From contig NW_019091493.1 of the NCBI RefSeq assembly GCF_001949145.1, forward strand, positions 724,246-788,245: a stretch of 64,000 nt of DNA, in the 5' to 3' direction. Of this stretch, positions 1-10,342 are shown piece after piece. The notes beneath the pieces were generated by a model. That model was given only the letters and a program-made list of their open reading frames with translations. It did no database searches and was not told the origin of the DNA. The number at the start of each line of letters is the position of its first letter. The first letter of the stretch is position 1. The translations under genes were made by a program, and so were the position numbers. The DNA is from Acanthaster planci. Lineage: Eukaryota; Echinodermata; Asteroidea; Valvatida; Acanthasteridae.

Positions 1-504
1 CCATTTGCGTATGTTTGTGGGTGGGTGGGGAGGGGGAGAGGCAAGCATTCACAGCACTGGGACAATTTTTGGCCCCCTTAGTCCTTCATTTTTTTCCTCT
101 TTTGTGAAGTACAGTACATTGCATTTGAAAGTTAACGCTGCGAAAAGGAATGGGACAAAAATGTGAAAGGAATTCACATTTGCATTTGTATTTTAACCAC
201 AACTTTCCCCCCTGCAAATTCACAGCGAATTGGATGCGAAGGGAGTAAACGATGTGCGAAACAGTGTGAAAATCATGTGAAAACAATGCAAATCTTTTGC
301 GAACACGTCGTGAAACATTTGCAAAAACATTTAGAAAAAAATTGCTGGGATGTGCTCTCCATGATGAGCCGTGAACTTGTCAATGTCGGAGAATAAACTT
401 TTTATAAGTTGTGTGGATTTTGAGTAATTAAACAGGAGTCCCCGAGCATGAAGTCACAAAGCACGTGATAACAACAAATTTAACTTGCTCTGCTGGGACA
501 TGGG

Positions 505-900
505 TTATTTGCCCACTTTTTATTTATTCCATTCAATTTTGTGTAGTTTGGCACACAAAAAATCAACATTGAAATACTACGTTTAGTATTTTGTAACTGA
601 AAGGTTTCTTTCGATCGATAAATAAAATCAACTGCTTAAATTGTATCTTCATCTAGCAAATCTTGTCTTTTCGCCAATTGTGTTTGGTGTGACATATTGG
701 GTCTGTTTTCACTTGGGTTTCTGATGACATATCACTTTCTGTGGTCACATGGTTATTGGAAAAAGTCAGCAATTGGACTGTCCACAAATGGGCATGCAGT
801 AGCAGTCAGGATGTCGGGGTAGGTGCAGTGTGTGCTTCGCGATGTGGTGCAGCATGCATGAGGTCCCATGGCAGTTTTTGAAGAGATTTGGTGATATTTC
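505..900 (+). repeat. Dispersed repeat, copy 1 (second copy at 39747-40132)
   Basis: About 390 bp aligns in the same orientation with 39747-40132 at roughly 75-80% identity by eye. Shared landmarks are TGTAGTTTGG, AATCAACATTGAAATACT, GATAAATAAAATCA, TCTGTTTTCACTTGGGTTT, TTTCTGTGGTCAC and GCAGTAGCAGTCAGGATGTC. There is no coding potential. It is an interspersed non-autonomous element of unknown class. Confidence 0.65.
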
Positions 901-1432
901 TCGATCGGCGTCACAAAAACGATTACCGGATACAAGGCATTTATTCCGAAATTTATGGTACATACCGGGTACATCTGCTAATACATGTAAACATTATTCA
1001 CATACATGACAACATGTGGATACACGTACATGTATCTGTAGCCTATGTGTGCACATATGCAGTGCACATGTTGAGCATCCATCCAAATGGGTTATACGCT
1101 TATAAGGGAGCGCTATAACGGGAATCTACTGTAATTCAGCTGTTCGGTGTTCAGTGTTAGTCTCCAACCTCCACCGTAGCCAACTTTGATTTGCCTGTTG
1201 CATTGTATTTTGTTCAAAACCAAGAAACATACTGCGTTGAAATTTTAATGCTGTCTTCCTCAAGTAAAATGAATATTCCTGAAAATTAAAGTAATTTTCT
1301 CTCAGACTGATTTTCCTCCGCTTTCTATATTCAGAGATGCGCATGTTTGAAACCACAGAGAACAAAAACTTCCTGATGTCTTCATGTACATGCAAAGCTT
1401 GCAAAATTATTTCCCCACTACCAGAGAAAAAC

Positions 1433-1548
1433 AGTGAAAATCTTTTCCACTTGTGGGAAAATCTGTGAAGATCTTTTCCCATTTGTGGGAAAAGGGTGAA
1501 AATCTTGTCCCACTTGGGGGAAAATCTGTGAATATATTTTCCACTTTT
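1433..1548. repeat. Short tandem array, about 28-bp unit, four copies
   Basis: The motif GTGAAAATCTTTTCCACTTG and its variants (AAAATCTGTGAAGATCTTTT, GGGTGAAAATCTTGTCCCAC) recur about every 28 bp. A 145-codon open frame on the minus strand over this array is a by-product of the repeat and not a gene. Confidence 0.6.
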
Positions 1549-1954
1549 GGCACACTCTTTCACAATTTGTGAAATGAAAAGGAGTTCCCTGGGAAGAGAA
1601 AAAATGTGAGAAAATGTTCCATTTTGGTGTTAACTTTCAATCGCAATGTACTGTACAGTGCTCTAATATACATTTGACCTTGGATTAGATAAACATGTAC
1701 ATACACATCTTCCACTATTTAGGCACGATGTCAAAAAGATTTTGAGCCGCCGTGGTGCCCCACAGTGCATTTTTCACCTGTCCACGCTCTACACTCAGCA
1801 CAGCGACGCACCCAGACCAGTCTCCGGCTCATTATTCCCTATTGTGCGTTCACTATTGTCATGTTAACGAGTGGCATGAATACGGAAATTGCTCTTACAC
1901 AAGGCTCTCCGCAGCACGCCAATGTCCATTGTCAAGTCTTCTGCTTTCAGCCTA

Positions 1955-2074
1955 CCCCAAACAGTTGCTAAATATGCAGATTCCTTCGCTAAAACCGTAG
2001 TTTGATCAATTGTAATGCGCCCTCTAGTCCGATGATGCATAGTGGAATGGCCGCCATGTTTGTCCTTCTTTTCC
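1955..2074 (+). repeat. Left inverted terminal repeat of DIRS element 1
   Basis: Starts CCCCAAACAGTTGCTAAATA and runs to the TTTGTCCTTCTTTTCC block. It is the reverse complement of 7942-8070, with small gaps and scattered mismatches. Confidence 0.8.
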
Positions 2075-2383
2075 TTAGCGTGATTCTAAACGGATGTGTC
2101 TTTTTGACATCTTCGAGTTTCGATTTCGCTTCCACACCTTTGTGATATTCTGATCAAACCATAACTTATTGTTATAACTGTACATTCAATATTTATGAGT
2201 TATTGTATGTATTTTCTTGTTTTGGTGGTATTTTTCTCGTATGTGTATGCATGTTAGAGATAGTTGACTGTATGCTATTATAGTACCAAGCGATACATAG
2301 GGTCAACAGGGCGACCCTGGGATTGTTGGGGGTTCCGCAAGGCAGTACGAAGGATCCAATACCGCGGTTCCCCTCTTTGCTTA

Positions 2384-2422
2384 GTGTGGGTGTGTGTGGG
2401 TGGGTTTGTGTGTGTGTGAGAG
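2384..2422 (+). repeat. GT-rich microsatellite
   Basis: An impure (GT)n/(GGGT)n run inside the DIRS element, between the left terminal repeat and the gag-like region. Confidence 0.7.
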
Positions 2423-2537
2423 TTTGTTTCTGCGTTCAATTGGGGACCCTGAACAATAGAGGACAATTAGGTCCCCGATTGACAGAGGGTCCCCGACTGA
2501 CTACTGTACTATACACCAGAGCTGCCCCACACTGCCA

Positions 2538-4863
2538 GTGTTACCTACACCGGCCGCATTGCCCCTGGTGCCATTGTCTTCAGACGCCCTTTCAATCGGG
2601 CACCTAACCGTGACAGACGCTGATGCTCCACGGGACAATGCAACGCTGCTGTCTAGAGCAGTCCTTGCAGAGACAATACTGGGCCGTGCAGGCACACCAC
2701 CGCCTGTACCTGGGACAATAGAGCCCACTGGCCTTCTGTGCTGTCAGGGCTTTCGATCTCCATACTTCACCCCGTCTTCTGATTGCCTTCTGGGCCTTTG
2801 TGGGAAGACTGCTTCAACCTCTGCAGTTCAACAAGAATCCGACGCCCCAGCTCACCAGGCCTTGACCACTGGCTCTACAACTAGTTCTCCTGTACGCAAG
2901 AAGCGCAAGCATTCTTTGTCTTCTTCTGCAGGGTCCATTTGTAAGAAGTTTCACTTCTCACAAAAGGATGATGATTCGGCCAACATATAAGTGGTCTGCA
3001 TGCTCTTGGAGAAGCATTCTTCTATAGCCAGCCATCGAGAGCCCTATCCTGCTCCCGTGGCGACGGCTCCAGATTTGGACCACTTCGACTGCAGAACGTC
3101 ATCCACATTTGTATCTGCATCCGGACCTGCATTCATCGATGATCCAATCTTCCTATGATGGTTTTGTCCCTTTGACTTACCCAGGTTCTGGTGTAGACTA
3201 CATCTCTCTTCCTGCTCTGGCCCCTGGACACTCAATGAGACATGATTATGTTCCTCCTTCCTCTGATCAACTCCAGATGGAATGGGATACGTCCTCTGAA
3301 AATGAGGATATCTCTTCTGCAGCCAACCTTAACCCTCCTAAGGCGCAGCTCTGTCTTCTTCAGAAAGATATGAATCACATATTAAAGGCTGTCTTCTAAT
3401 CAATCTACAGCTGGGGCCTCTTTGCATGCTTCTTTCAAGCGTCACATCGCTAGGTTGGAGGCGTCAACGTCAATTTTACCAGAACTTCCACTTGACCGCA
3501 CATGCGTCAAGATGTTTAAAGTTCTCACCGGTGCCAAACAATGGCATCCATACCCGCCCAGGGCTTGATAGGGAGGACTTTGACAACTTCCTCTTTGTCC
3601 CTGAGATTACAACTGAGGCTAAAGATAAACTTTCCTCTGACGCTCACAAGCTTACAGGAAAGTCTCCATTTAAAGACAAGGACAAGTGTTTCGTTGAGTA
3701 TACGCTTGCTAAACTCGACAAAGCCACATGACATGGTCTTTGCTGCACTGCGTTTATGGCACTCCTCTCAGTACAGTTGACTCTCATTACGAAGTCCACC
3801 AGACCACGTAGAAACATTCATTGTATCCGAAATTTTAAAGTACTTTCAATGGATGACAACGAAGCTAAATGGCATGCACATGTAGGCCTGTGTGTACCTG
3901 CAAGAATGTGAAGACTCATCAACTGGAGCCCCATCCATGTAAGTAGTCTTTCCAACACAAATTGTGTCATGGAGAGACATTTTATTTAATTTTCCAATTG
4001 TCTTATGATTTTTGACACTAGCTGCATAATATGCACGAGTTGCTGAAGAAGCATGATGTCATGAAAGAATATTGCGATTGGATAGCTGTGTCTTGCAAAA
4101 TGTTCATCATGAAAATACACAGTCTCAGTGGCAGATATGTTTTAGATCTTTTTCCAACAATATGAATAATTCAGTCATTAACAATGGTTTTTCAGGCAAT
4201 GGAGTCACAAAAACCTTTCACTGTAACAGGAAATTTGTACAGTGCGATTTCGCTGTAGCAGAGTTTTCCCCATAGAAATGGGCACGTTTTTACCAGGACC
4301 ACAGACTTGTGTTTGTTACAGCTGGAATTTTGTTATGGCCAAGTTCGCAGTAATGAGAGCTGATGGTATTGGCCCGAGCTTGTGATGAAGATTCACCAAT
4401 TACTCCAGGCTTGGCAGCTGTCGCACTTCGAGTGCTCGACGAGAACATCAACTCTATCTTCGTTTGGATCTCCATTTTAGCTACTTCTGCATGCAGATCC
4501 AACACCACGAACATTCCCTGTGAGGGAGTCAAAGACCTTTTCGCGGGGAAGTTCATGGAGATGATGCAGTTGGAAGTTAAGTGCATTGACACGACACATA
4601 AACTTCGCTTCCGTGAACCTCTACCTGTGGCTCCACCTCACCAATCCTGTCCTGATGACCTCCACATCAGGGCAATTATGGTTCCTTTTACCCCTTTCAT
4701 CAACCCAGTTACCAGACGAATCATGGCCATCCGTCCTCCTTTCAACCTTCCAAACCACCCCAGAAGAGCTTCAAGGGAAAAACTACCAAGTTGCCCTACC
4801 GCCAACCTCCCGGGGATAGATGTCGCTGACTATTCAGACCTGCCCCCGCCTGCCAATCCCTGA
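2538..4863 (+). pseudogene. DIRS element 1 gag-like region, broken and MITE-interrupted
   Basis: Open pieces at 2538-2990, 3109-3399, 3426-3731 and 4363-4863 lie upstream of the reverse transcriptase, where DIRS elements encode their gag-like protein. The first piece has a basic stretch (VRKKRKHSLSSS) and is Pro/Ser/Thr-rich. The last piece has a helical, hydrophobic character (AAVALRVLDENINSIFVWIS). The pieces are in different frames, separated by stops, and a MITE separates the third from the fourth. The assignment rests on position and general composition; gag-like proteins diverge too fast for me to recognise motifs with certainty. Confidence 0.5.
3771..4275 (+). mobile_element. MITE-like repeat inserted in DIRS gag (inverted copy at 40905-41578)
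   Basis: From TACAGTTGACTCTCATTACG through about 4185 the sequence aligns with the reverse complement of 40905-41578. Shared blocks include GTGTGTACCTGCAAGAATGT, CAACACAAATTGTGTCATGG and AATATTGCGATTGGATAGCT. This copy lacks about 200 bp near its left end and about 55 bp in the middle relative to the other. It ends near a segment reading GCGATTTCGCTGTAGCAGAG. The class is not known. The CAGT(C/T)GAC..TTACGA start also resembles 63617-63650. Confidence 0.6.
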
Positions 4864-5039
4864 CCAGTTGACGTGCGATTTCAACTCTTCCCAGGGTCGT
4901 GGGAGAAAGTCACATCGGGCAGCTGGGTGCTTGCGACCATTCGTTACAGACGAGCACCCCTCCATCTGTACCTATCCTCCGTCCGACTTCAGTTCCTACT
5001 GACAGAAACGGCAGGCACTGGAGTCTGAGATAGACTCTC

Positions 5040-5730
5040 CTTTGGAAACATGCTATCCGCCCTGTTCCCTAATCTCAAGTGAACAAAGGCTTCATTTCAA
5101 TGTTCTTCCTCACTCCAAAGAAGGAACTCAACAGCAGGTGACCCACTATCAACCTCAAACCTCTGAACCACTTTATTCGACTGAGGAAATTCCGCATGGA
5201 AATCCTTCGGAAGGTCACCCAGTCTCTACAGATTCCATGTTGGGTCTCTTCCATAGACTTGAAAGATGCCTACCTTCACATTCCAATTCACCCACGAAGC
5301 TATGAATACCTACTCTTCCTATACAGCGGGAAACTCTTCAAATTCACAGCTCTCCCCTTCGGCCCCTCCACTTCACTGAGAGTGTTCTCAAGGGTTGCAA
5401 AGATCGTCGCTGCTCACCTTCGAAAGTGGAACGTCATGCTGTTCCAGTACCTGAACGACTGGCTGATCATTGGCAGTTCGTTCAACGAAGCAGAAGTCTC
5501 TGCCCGCCTTACTTGCGACATTGAGAATTGCGTTGGCTTCATTATCTACCACGATAAGCCAAATCTCACCCCAATGCAATACCCAACATATCTAGGGGCA
5601 TCTATCGACCTTCAATGGGATATAATCTCACCAATGACCAAAAGCATCAACAACCTTCTTGACTGTGTGAAAGTCTTTTCTACTGAGCAGTGGCTCTGGC
5701 CCGTGCCTGGCTCCGTCCCGTCGGCTTGAT
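5040..5730 (+). pseudogene. DIRS element 1 reverse transcriptase, broken
   Basis: Reverse transcriptase motifs are readable in order: FFLTPKKE and INLKPLNHFIRLRKFRME (fingers, about 5095-5200, in a neighbouring frame), SSIDLKDAYLHIPI (5246-5290, first catalytic Asp), ALPFGPSTS (5350-5376) and QYLNDWLI (5446-5470). The last is the YxDD box, and its first catalytic aspartate is Asn here, which should abolish polymerisation. DIRS reverse transcriptases usually read YLDDWL at this place. A frameshift lies near 5170-5200 and a stop follows near 5729. The RNase H/linker region continues to about 6400. Confidence 0.8.
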
Positions 5731-6400
5731 GGCCAGCATGGTGGACCTTTTCCCCCTTCACAGGCTGTACATGTGCCCACTACAACATCTGTTAGCTCTC
5801 TACAGGCTATAATTGGACTCAATCAATCTGCAGGTCCCCATCTTCATCTGCCCCCTCTCCAGTGGTGGTTAGCGAAGAAACACCTGCCTCTGGGCTGGGG
5901 AGCCTCCCTACTGCCGATTCAAGTTTCGGGAACATGGGACCTCCAGCTCTAAGGGAATCACATCAATATACTGGAACTTCAGGCCATATTCAATGCACTG
6001 AAAGCTTTCCGCCTGGGCATCATAGGAAAACAACTCCACAGTGGTGTCATACATCAATCATCAGGGAGGCACACATTCTCCCTGCCAGTGCCTCCTGAGG
6101 AGACAGATGTTCCTTTGGGCCCAGGATTATGGCATCGACCTCCACGCGACCCACATTCCTGGTGTCAACAAATCCATAGCAGATGCTCTCTCTTGGGGAG
6201 AGGTACGTCCCATGGATTGGTTTCTGCATACCAGTATAGTCAAACCGATCTTCGCCGAAGTAGACAACCTTTTCGCCTCGGCAGAGAACGCCCAACTGCC
6301 AGTACTCTGCACCAGATTTTGCCACCCGCAAGCCTGGGCAACAAATCAGCTTGTAAGGGATGTTGACCTACGCTTTCTCTCCAATATCCCTAATACTGGC
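5731..6400 (+). pseudogene. DIRS element 1 RNase H and linker region, broken
   Basis: Fragments in several frames continue from the reverse transcriptase. PLQWWLAKKHLPLGWGASLL (about 5850-5912) and HINILELQAIFNALKAFRLG (about 5960-6020) match the RNase H segment that follows reverse transcriptase in DIRS elements. VDNLFASAENAQLPVLCTRF (about 6260-6320) corresponds to the conserved VDLFAT-type linker before the recombinase. Stops and frameshifts separate the pieces. Confidence 0.65.
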
Positions 6401-6639
6401 CCTTTTCCCAAGATCGAACGGGAACGCTGTCAAGTCCCCCTCATTGCCCTCTTCTGGCCATGCCAGCCATGCTTCCTGCGTCTGACCAGACTTTCCGTCC
6501 GGGTACTGACGATCATTCTTGACAGACCAGATCTGCTACATCAACCAAAGTCGGACGTGCGTCACCCTCATCCGACGTCACTACATCTGATCTGTTGGCT
6601 TTTTCAAACAGTCCTTCAGATCAGCAGGACTCTCTGATG

Positions 6640-7700
6640 AAGCTGCCGAAATGACCTCGAAGAGTCAATGCCAGTCTACACACAGCATCTAAGACTCCAG
6701 ATTACAACATTTTACTTTGTGGTGTTCAGAGCGAGGTCTTGCTCAAACCTTAGTTTCTGTGACTTCTATAACTGATTCTTTCATACACCTGTTCAAATCA
6801 GATCTCCAGATTTCAACTATCCGTAACTATCAGTCAGCCGTTGCGTCTATACATGATGGCTTCCCAGACGGTGTCCAACAATACTGCTCTAATAAACATC
6901 TACTCCGATGAATGTTTCTTGAGCATCCCCTTACTAAGAGATTAATCCCTTCATGGGACTTGTCAGCTGTTCTCCAACTGCTTGCTTGTCTCCCCTTTGA
7001 GCCACTCGGCAATGCATCGTTGATTAACTTATTGGTGAAACTGGCATTCCTACTGGCAGTTACTACCTTGAGGCGTGGCAGTGAACTGAAAGCATTGTCC
7101 ATCACAGATTGCTGCATTTGATGGGAAACCCTTGGTATTCGTCTCATCCAGCAGTTTCTCATCCAAGAACCAGTCAGTTTCCTTCCATCCTCCTGACATT
7201 TTTGTACTAGACATTACCAAACACATTGGTACGATGACAAACCATGGTGCCCAGTGCGAACTCTTAAATGGTTAGCCAAAACCAGAAAACTCTGGTACAA
7301 CTTTGCAGCTTTGCTTCACCACAATAAAACCTCACCGAGCTGTGACCAGAGACACTATAGCCAGATGGGCACTTTTGGCTATCAAGTTTGCCAACCCAGA
7401 TTGGCCGAACTCTGTGGACAATAAAATACTACACCTCATCAGAGCTCATGATATTTGAGCAGTTTCAACAACATGGGCCTACTGCAGTGGTTCACCAATG
7501 GAGGAAATATGCAAGGCAGCATGCTGTAAGACCCCATTTACTTTCACCATATGCTACCTCACCGATGTTCTACAAAAGGACTCAGCACATGGCAGAGTTA
7601 TCCTAACATCGGCTACATCGATGCCGAAGGGTTCCTCATCAAAGCGGTCCACCACTGGAACGACAAAACAACTCCATTATTCTGTGAGTCTGCAATAAAC
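6640..7700 (+). pseudogene. DIRS element 1 tyrosine recombinase, catalytic Arg lost
   Basis: The N-terminal core-binding part reads WCSERGLAQTLVSVTSI and STIRNYQSAVASIHDGF (6718-6870). The start of the catalytic part reads WDLSAVLQLLACLPFEPL and [19 protein letters not shown] (6950-7095; the RRxSE Arg is the first catalytic residue). The C-terminal HxxR box reads RAHDI-stop-AVSTTWA: a TGA at 7456-7458 stands where CGA (Arg) is expected, a CpG-type C-to-T change. The region after it (MEEICKAACCKTPFTFTICY) matches the segment that leads to the tyrosine nucleophile. Several frameshifts are present. Inactive. Confidence 0.8.
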
Positions 7701-7763
7701 TTTGGACAGTTTCATACTCCTGGCGCTCATGTTATGTCGTGCGTCCTCACCGCAATGGCTGCC

Positions 7764-7957
7764 ATGTTCATCCTTTTCCGGTATTGAAACCGTCTGAGCC
7801 AAAAGTGGGGAAGGATGGGACGGAGCTGACTAAGACTCCTCCCTCACAGAAATGTGGGCTAGGTCTGCTATTGAGTGCTTACCCCAAACAGTCAGCTCCC
7901 TACCATCCTATCCCACTTTTGGCTCGGACGGTTTTAATACCGGAAAAGGACGAACAT
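7764..7957. repeat. Long internal hairpin of DIRS element 1 (internal complementary region)
   Basis: Arm 7764-7830 is the reverse complement of arm 7891-7957 over about 67 bp at roughly 88% identity; both carry the TTTTCCGGTATT and CCAAAAGTGG blocks, one of them inverted. The 60-bp loop (7831-7890) holds 7845-7892, which is in turn complementary to the outer edge of the right terminal repeat (8061-8108). DIRS replication models use such complementary regions to circularise the cDNA. Confidence 0.75.
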
Positions 7958-8070
7958 TGCAACTATTCCGCTATGCATCATGGGACTAGAGGGCGCACTA
8001 CAGTTGATCAGATGTTTCAGCAAATAGAATCAGACACAAAGGAATTTGCATATTTAGCAACTGTTTGGGG
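7942..8070 (+). repeat. Right inverted terminal repeat of DIRS element 1
   Basis: Reverse complement of 1955-2074, from GGAAAAGGACGAACATTGCA to AGCAACTGTTTGGGG. The extension to 8108 (AGGTATTCAATAGCAGACCT) is not in the left repeat but pairs with 7845-7892. Confidence 0.8.
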
Positions 8071-8463
8071 AAGGTATTCAATAGCAGACCTCGCCCACAT
8101 TTCTGTGGGGAAGATTTCAGCCACAGAGCAAGTCCTGTGGAAGTGAGTCCCAAGTTCCAAGCAAGGGATAGTGGGACTGGGAGGGAACTCAGAAAAGTGT
8201 CTGTGTCTTTGAAATTTGAGCAGATCGAAAGGTCAGATTGAATTTCACAGTCTGAGTACAGTCATTTTCATACATCCAGATCTGAAAATTATTCAGTATG
8301 TTTTCAGCTCAAGTAGACCTCAAATTACAAACTATTTCTGAAATGTTTTCCTTTTTCAATTTGGACAACATTAATATCGAGACTCTATTTCAAACAAATA
8401 CCCTGAGGAACTTTTTGTTTTATACAAACACAGACAACTGACTGACCGTATAAAATGTAAAAA

Positions 8464-8740
8464 ATCACGTGTGGGTTTTATGTCTTCCCCTGACCCACTG
8501 TGTGCTGATTATTTTTATTCCTTGCATTCAGTCTTCCAATGATATTAATCCTCCCCATCTTAGCATTTTTTATCCAAACCTGGATCACGTGTGGTTTTGT
8601 TTTTTCCCCGCCCCACTGCGTACTGATTATTTTTATTCTCCGCATTCAATCTGCCAAAATATTAATCCTCTCATCTCAGCATTTCTTTATCCAAACCTAG
8701 ATCACACATGGTTTATTGTTTCCCCGCCCTGGCCCCACCC
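8464..8740. repeat. Tandem duplication, about 119-bp unit, 2.3 copies
   Basis: Units start at 8464, 8584 and 8701. Each begins ATCAC(G/A)(T/C)(G/A)TGG and continues with CCC..CCCACTG, CTGATTATTTTTATTC and TATTAATCCTC. The identity between the two full units is about 80%. Open frames across it are by-products. Confidence 0.7.
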
Positions 8741-10175
8741 GGGAAAAATATTCCAAGGCTGAGGAATTAATTTCAGCATGGCCAGTACTAATACCCAATG
8801 AATATATTCTGGGCCCTCTGGTAATTTAACTGGTTTTGTCTCCTCTCTACCTCACCCTCAAAAGTGCAAACCACAGTAAAGGAAGGTAATTGTTGATGTC
8901 ATTCTGACCACAGAATTTCGTTTCCGGCCAATGACTGACACTGCCTTTATTACTTGATAATAGGGGTATCTGGCTTCAACTTTTACAACCAATGATAATT
9001 AAGAATATGTACAGCTAATATTTTGATTGGGTTCTAGTTTTCTGTTTTACGTCTCAGCAATTGGTATGTTGACTGTTGAACGTCTAGGATCCAGTAGGGG
9101 TGTGATGCCCGTGGTTCGATTAGCTGGGAGGTCCGTTAATGTACACAGAAGTCAGGCGGCAGACCTCCTTTATGAATACAGAAATAATACACAGTAACCG
9201 AAAAATGTTTGGAGAGTGGGCCTTCTGTATCAACTGGCTTATTGTACATGGACTATCGTGACCACTCCACGATTTTGTTTAACCTGCTGGATAAAATTCA
9301 AAGTTTCTTTTTTTTTTCAACAGAAAGTGAAAGCCTTTAATTGTGAAAATTGCCCACATCAGACAAATATCTGTGATTCTGTCGGCACGCCGCGGCTGCA
9401 AACAAGTACCCAGAATGCAGTCATCAGTGAAAACATTATGCAAATCTGTTCCTTTGTTATCAGGATTCTTAAGTAGGTTGGCATTGTGTGGCTTTGTGGG
9501 GTGTGCCACGACGCGCAGATTAAAATCTTGTTGACATCGTGCCTTACTCGGGAAACACTGAATGAATTAGCCTGTTAGCTGCCCTTTCCAATGTAGATTG
9601 TTGTATCTTTTTTACATGTCTCTAGCATTCTCTGTCCTTCAGAATTTTGGCAAGCCTTTCTTGAATTTTGTAGAATCTGAAAGTGTGGCGTCTTAGGATT
9701 GCATTTTAAACATGTTGTAAGGGAATTGAGGTTGAACAGTGTTTCTGTAACTAACTTGTTCTAAATGTGAATCAGTATGGAAGCCGCAAACAGGTTGAAA
9801 CATTCCTGTTTCTGATCAATTGATGTTCCCATCAGTTGATCAAACACAGATATTTAGCCAGAGTTACTTTGCAACAGGTATTTTTCATTTTGACATTTGA
9901 GTATGCAGCAGTATATTTTGATTTTAACAAATGCTCATTGATTTCTATTGAGTTAAAGCCTTTTCTGCAAATTCACTTGTAAAACAGGTTTATGAGTGTT
10001 CAAATACTGAAAACACTAATGTAATCTGGGACATAGCTAATGTGCTGATGATGTGCCGGTCCTGTTGACTGTGTTTTTGTCATGAACTAGAAAGAACTTT
10101 GTAATTGCATCACGACCAATAAGTTTCATTATCTCAGGCTGATATTAATTTGAAGTGTGGTAATTATATCAACAG
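8741..10175. other. Intron sequence upstream of the first KDM4 exon
   Basis: No exon, RNA gene or recognisable transposon was found. In particular no frame carries the JmjC signature (an HxD..H iron site or an AGFNHG-like segment) that should precede the 10176 exon. A polypyrimidine run (9306-9319) before a CAG at 9321 looks like an acceptor but opens into no conserved frame. Confidence 0.5.
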
Positions 10176-10342
10176 TGTTCCTGTCAGAGGGACTCAGTAA
10201 AAATCAACATGGAACCATTCGTCCGAATATTCCAACCTGATCGCTATGAAGCCTGGAAACAGGGTGAAGACATAGTCTACATCGAGGATATTGACAAACC
10301 TAGCAGCGGAATCCAATCACAAAACATAATGGAGTACAATAG
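10176..10342 (+). CDS. KDM4: KDM4 exon: end of the JmjC domain
   Basis: Acceptor AACAG at 10171-10175, donor GTAATT at 10343. The exon opens in phase 0 with [19 protein letters not shown], then [19 protein letters not shown]. In KDM4A the matching CSC cysteines (306 and 308) help bind the structural zinc of the JmjC domain, and the following VKI.MD.FVRKFQPERY.LWK segment is well conserved, so this is the last catalytic-domain exon. The ATG at 10209 is internal (Met of the conserved segment), not a start. The exon ends two bases into an Arg codon (AG). Confidence 0.93.

Larger units (their letters stand above)
109..1656. repeat. Possible element bounded by inverted terminal repeats
   Basis: Positions 109-138 (GTACAGTACATTGCATTTGA followed by AAGTTAAC) are the reverse complement, with few mismatches, of 1629-1656. 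The flanking 30-40 bp inside also match in inverted order (GGAAT..AATGTGA near 148-165 against the matching strand of 1575-1620). A 1.55-kb interval with inverted ends looks like a non-autonomous DNA transposon or fold-back element. I see no transposase inside, and no target-site duplication I can call. The interval also contains the 505-900 dispersed repeat and the 28-bp tandem array. Confidence 0.4.
1955..8108 (+). mobile_element. DIRS-type tyrosine-recombinase retrotransposon, degraded
   Basis: Near-identical ~120-bp inverted repeats (1955-2074 and 7942-8070) bound a region that encodes, in order on the + strand, a gag-like region, a reverse transcriptase, an RNase H/linker region and a tyrosine recombinase. 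That order plus inverted termini is diagnostic of DIRS elements, which replicate through a circular intermediate and integrate with a recombinase instead of a DDE integrase. The right repeat extends to about 8108, and that extension is complementary to an internal segment (7845-7892), which matches the internal complementary region of DIRS-1. Coding frames are broken many times and a MITE sits at 3771-4275, so this copy is dead. It lies in the KDM4 intron preceding the 10176 exon. Confidence 0.85.

Noticed and set aside
1126-1563. 145-codon minus-strand open frame
   Set aside because: It covers the 28-bp tandem array and its flanks; the repetitive FSHKWKRF/FSPKWDKI pattern is translated repeat, with no domain and no splice support.
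9090-9165. tRNA-like B box (GTGGTTCGATTAGC)
   Set aside because: No A box at the right distance and no acceptor-stem pairing.
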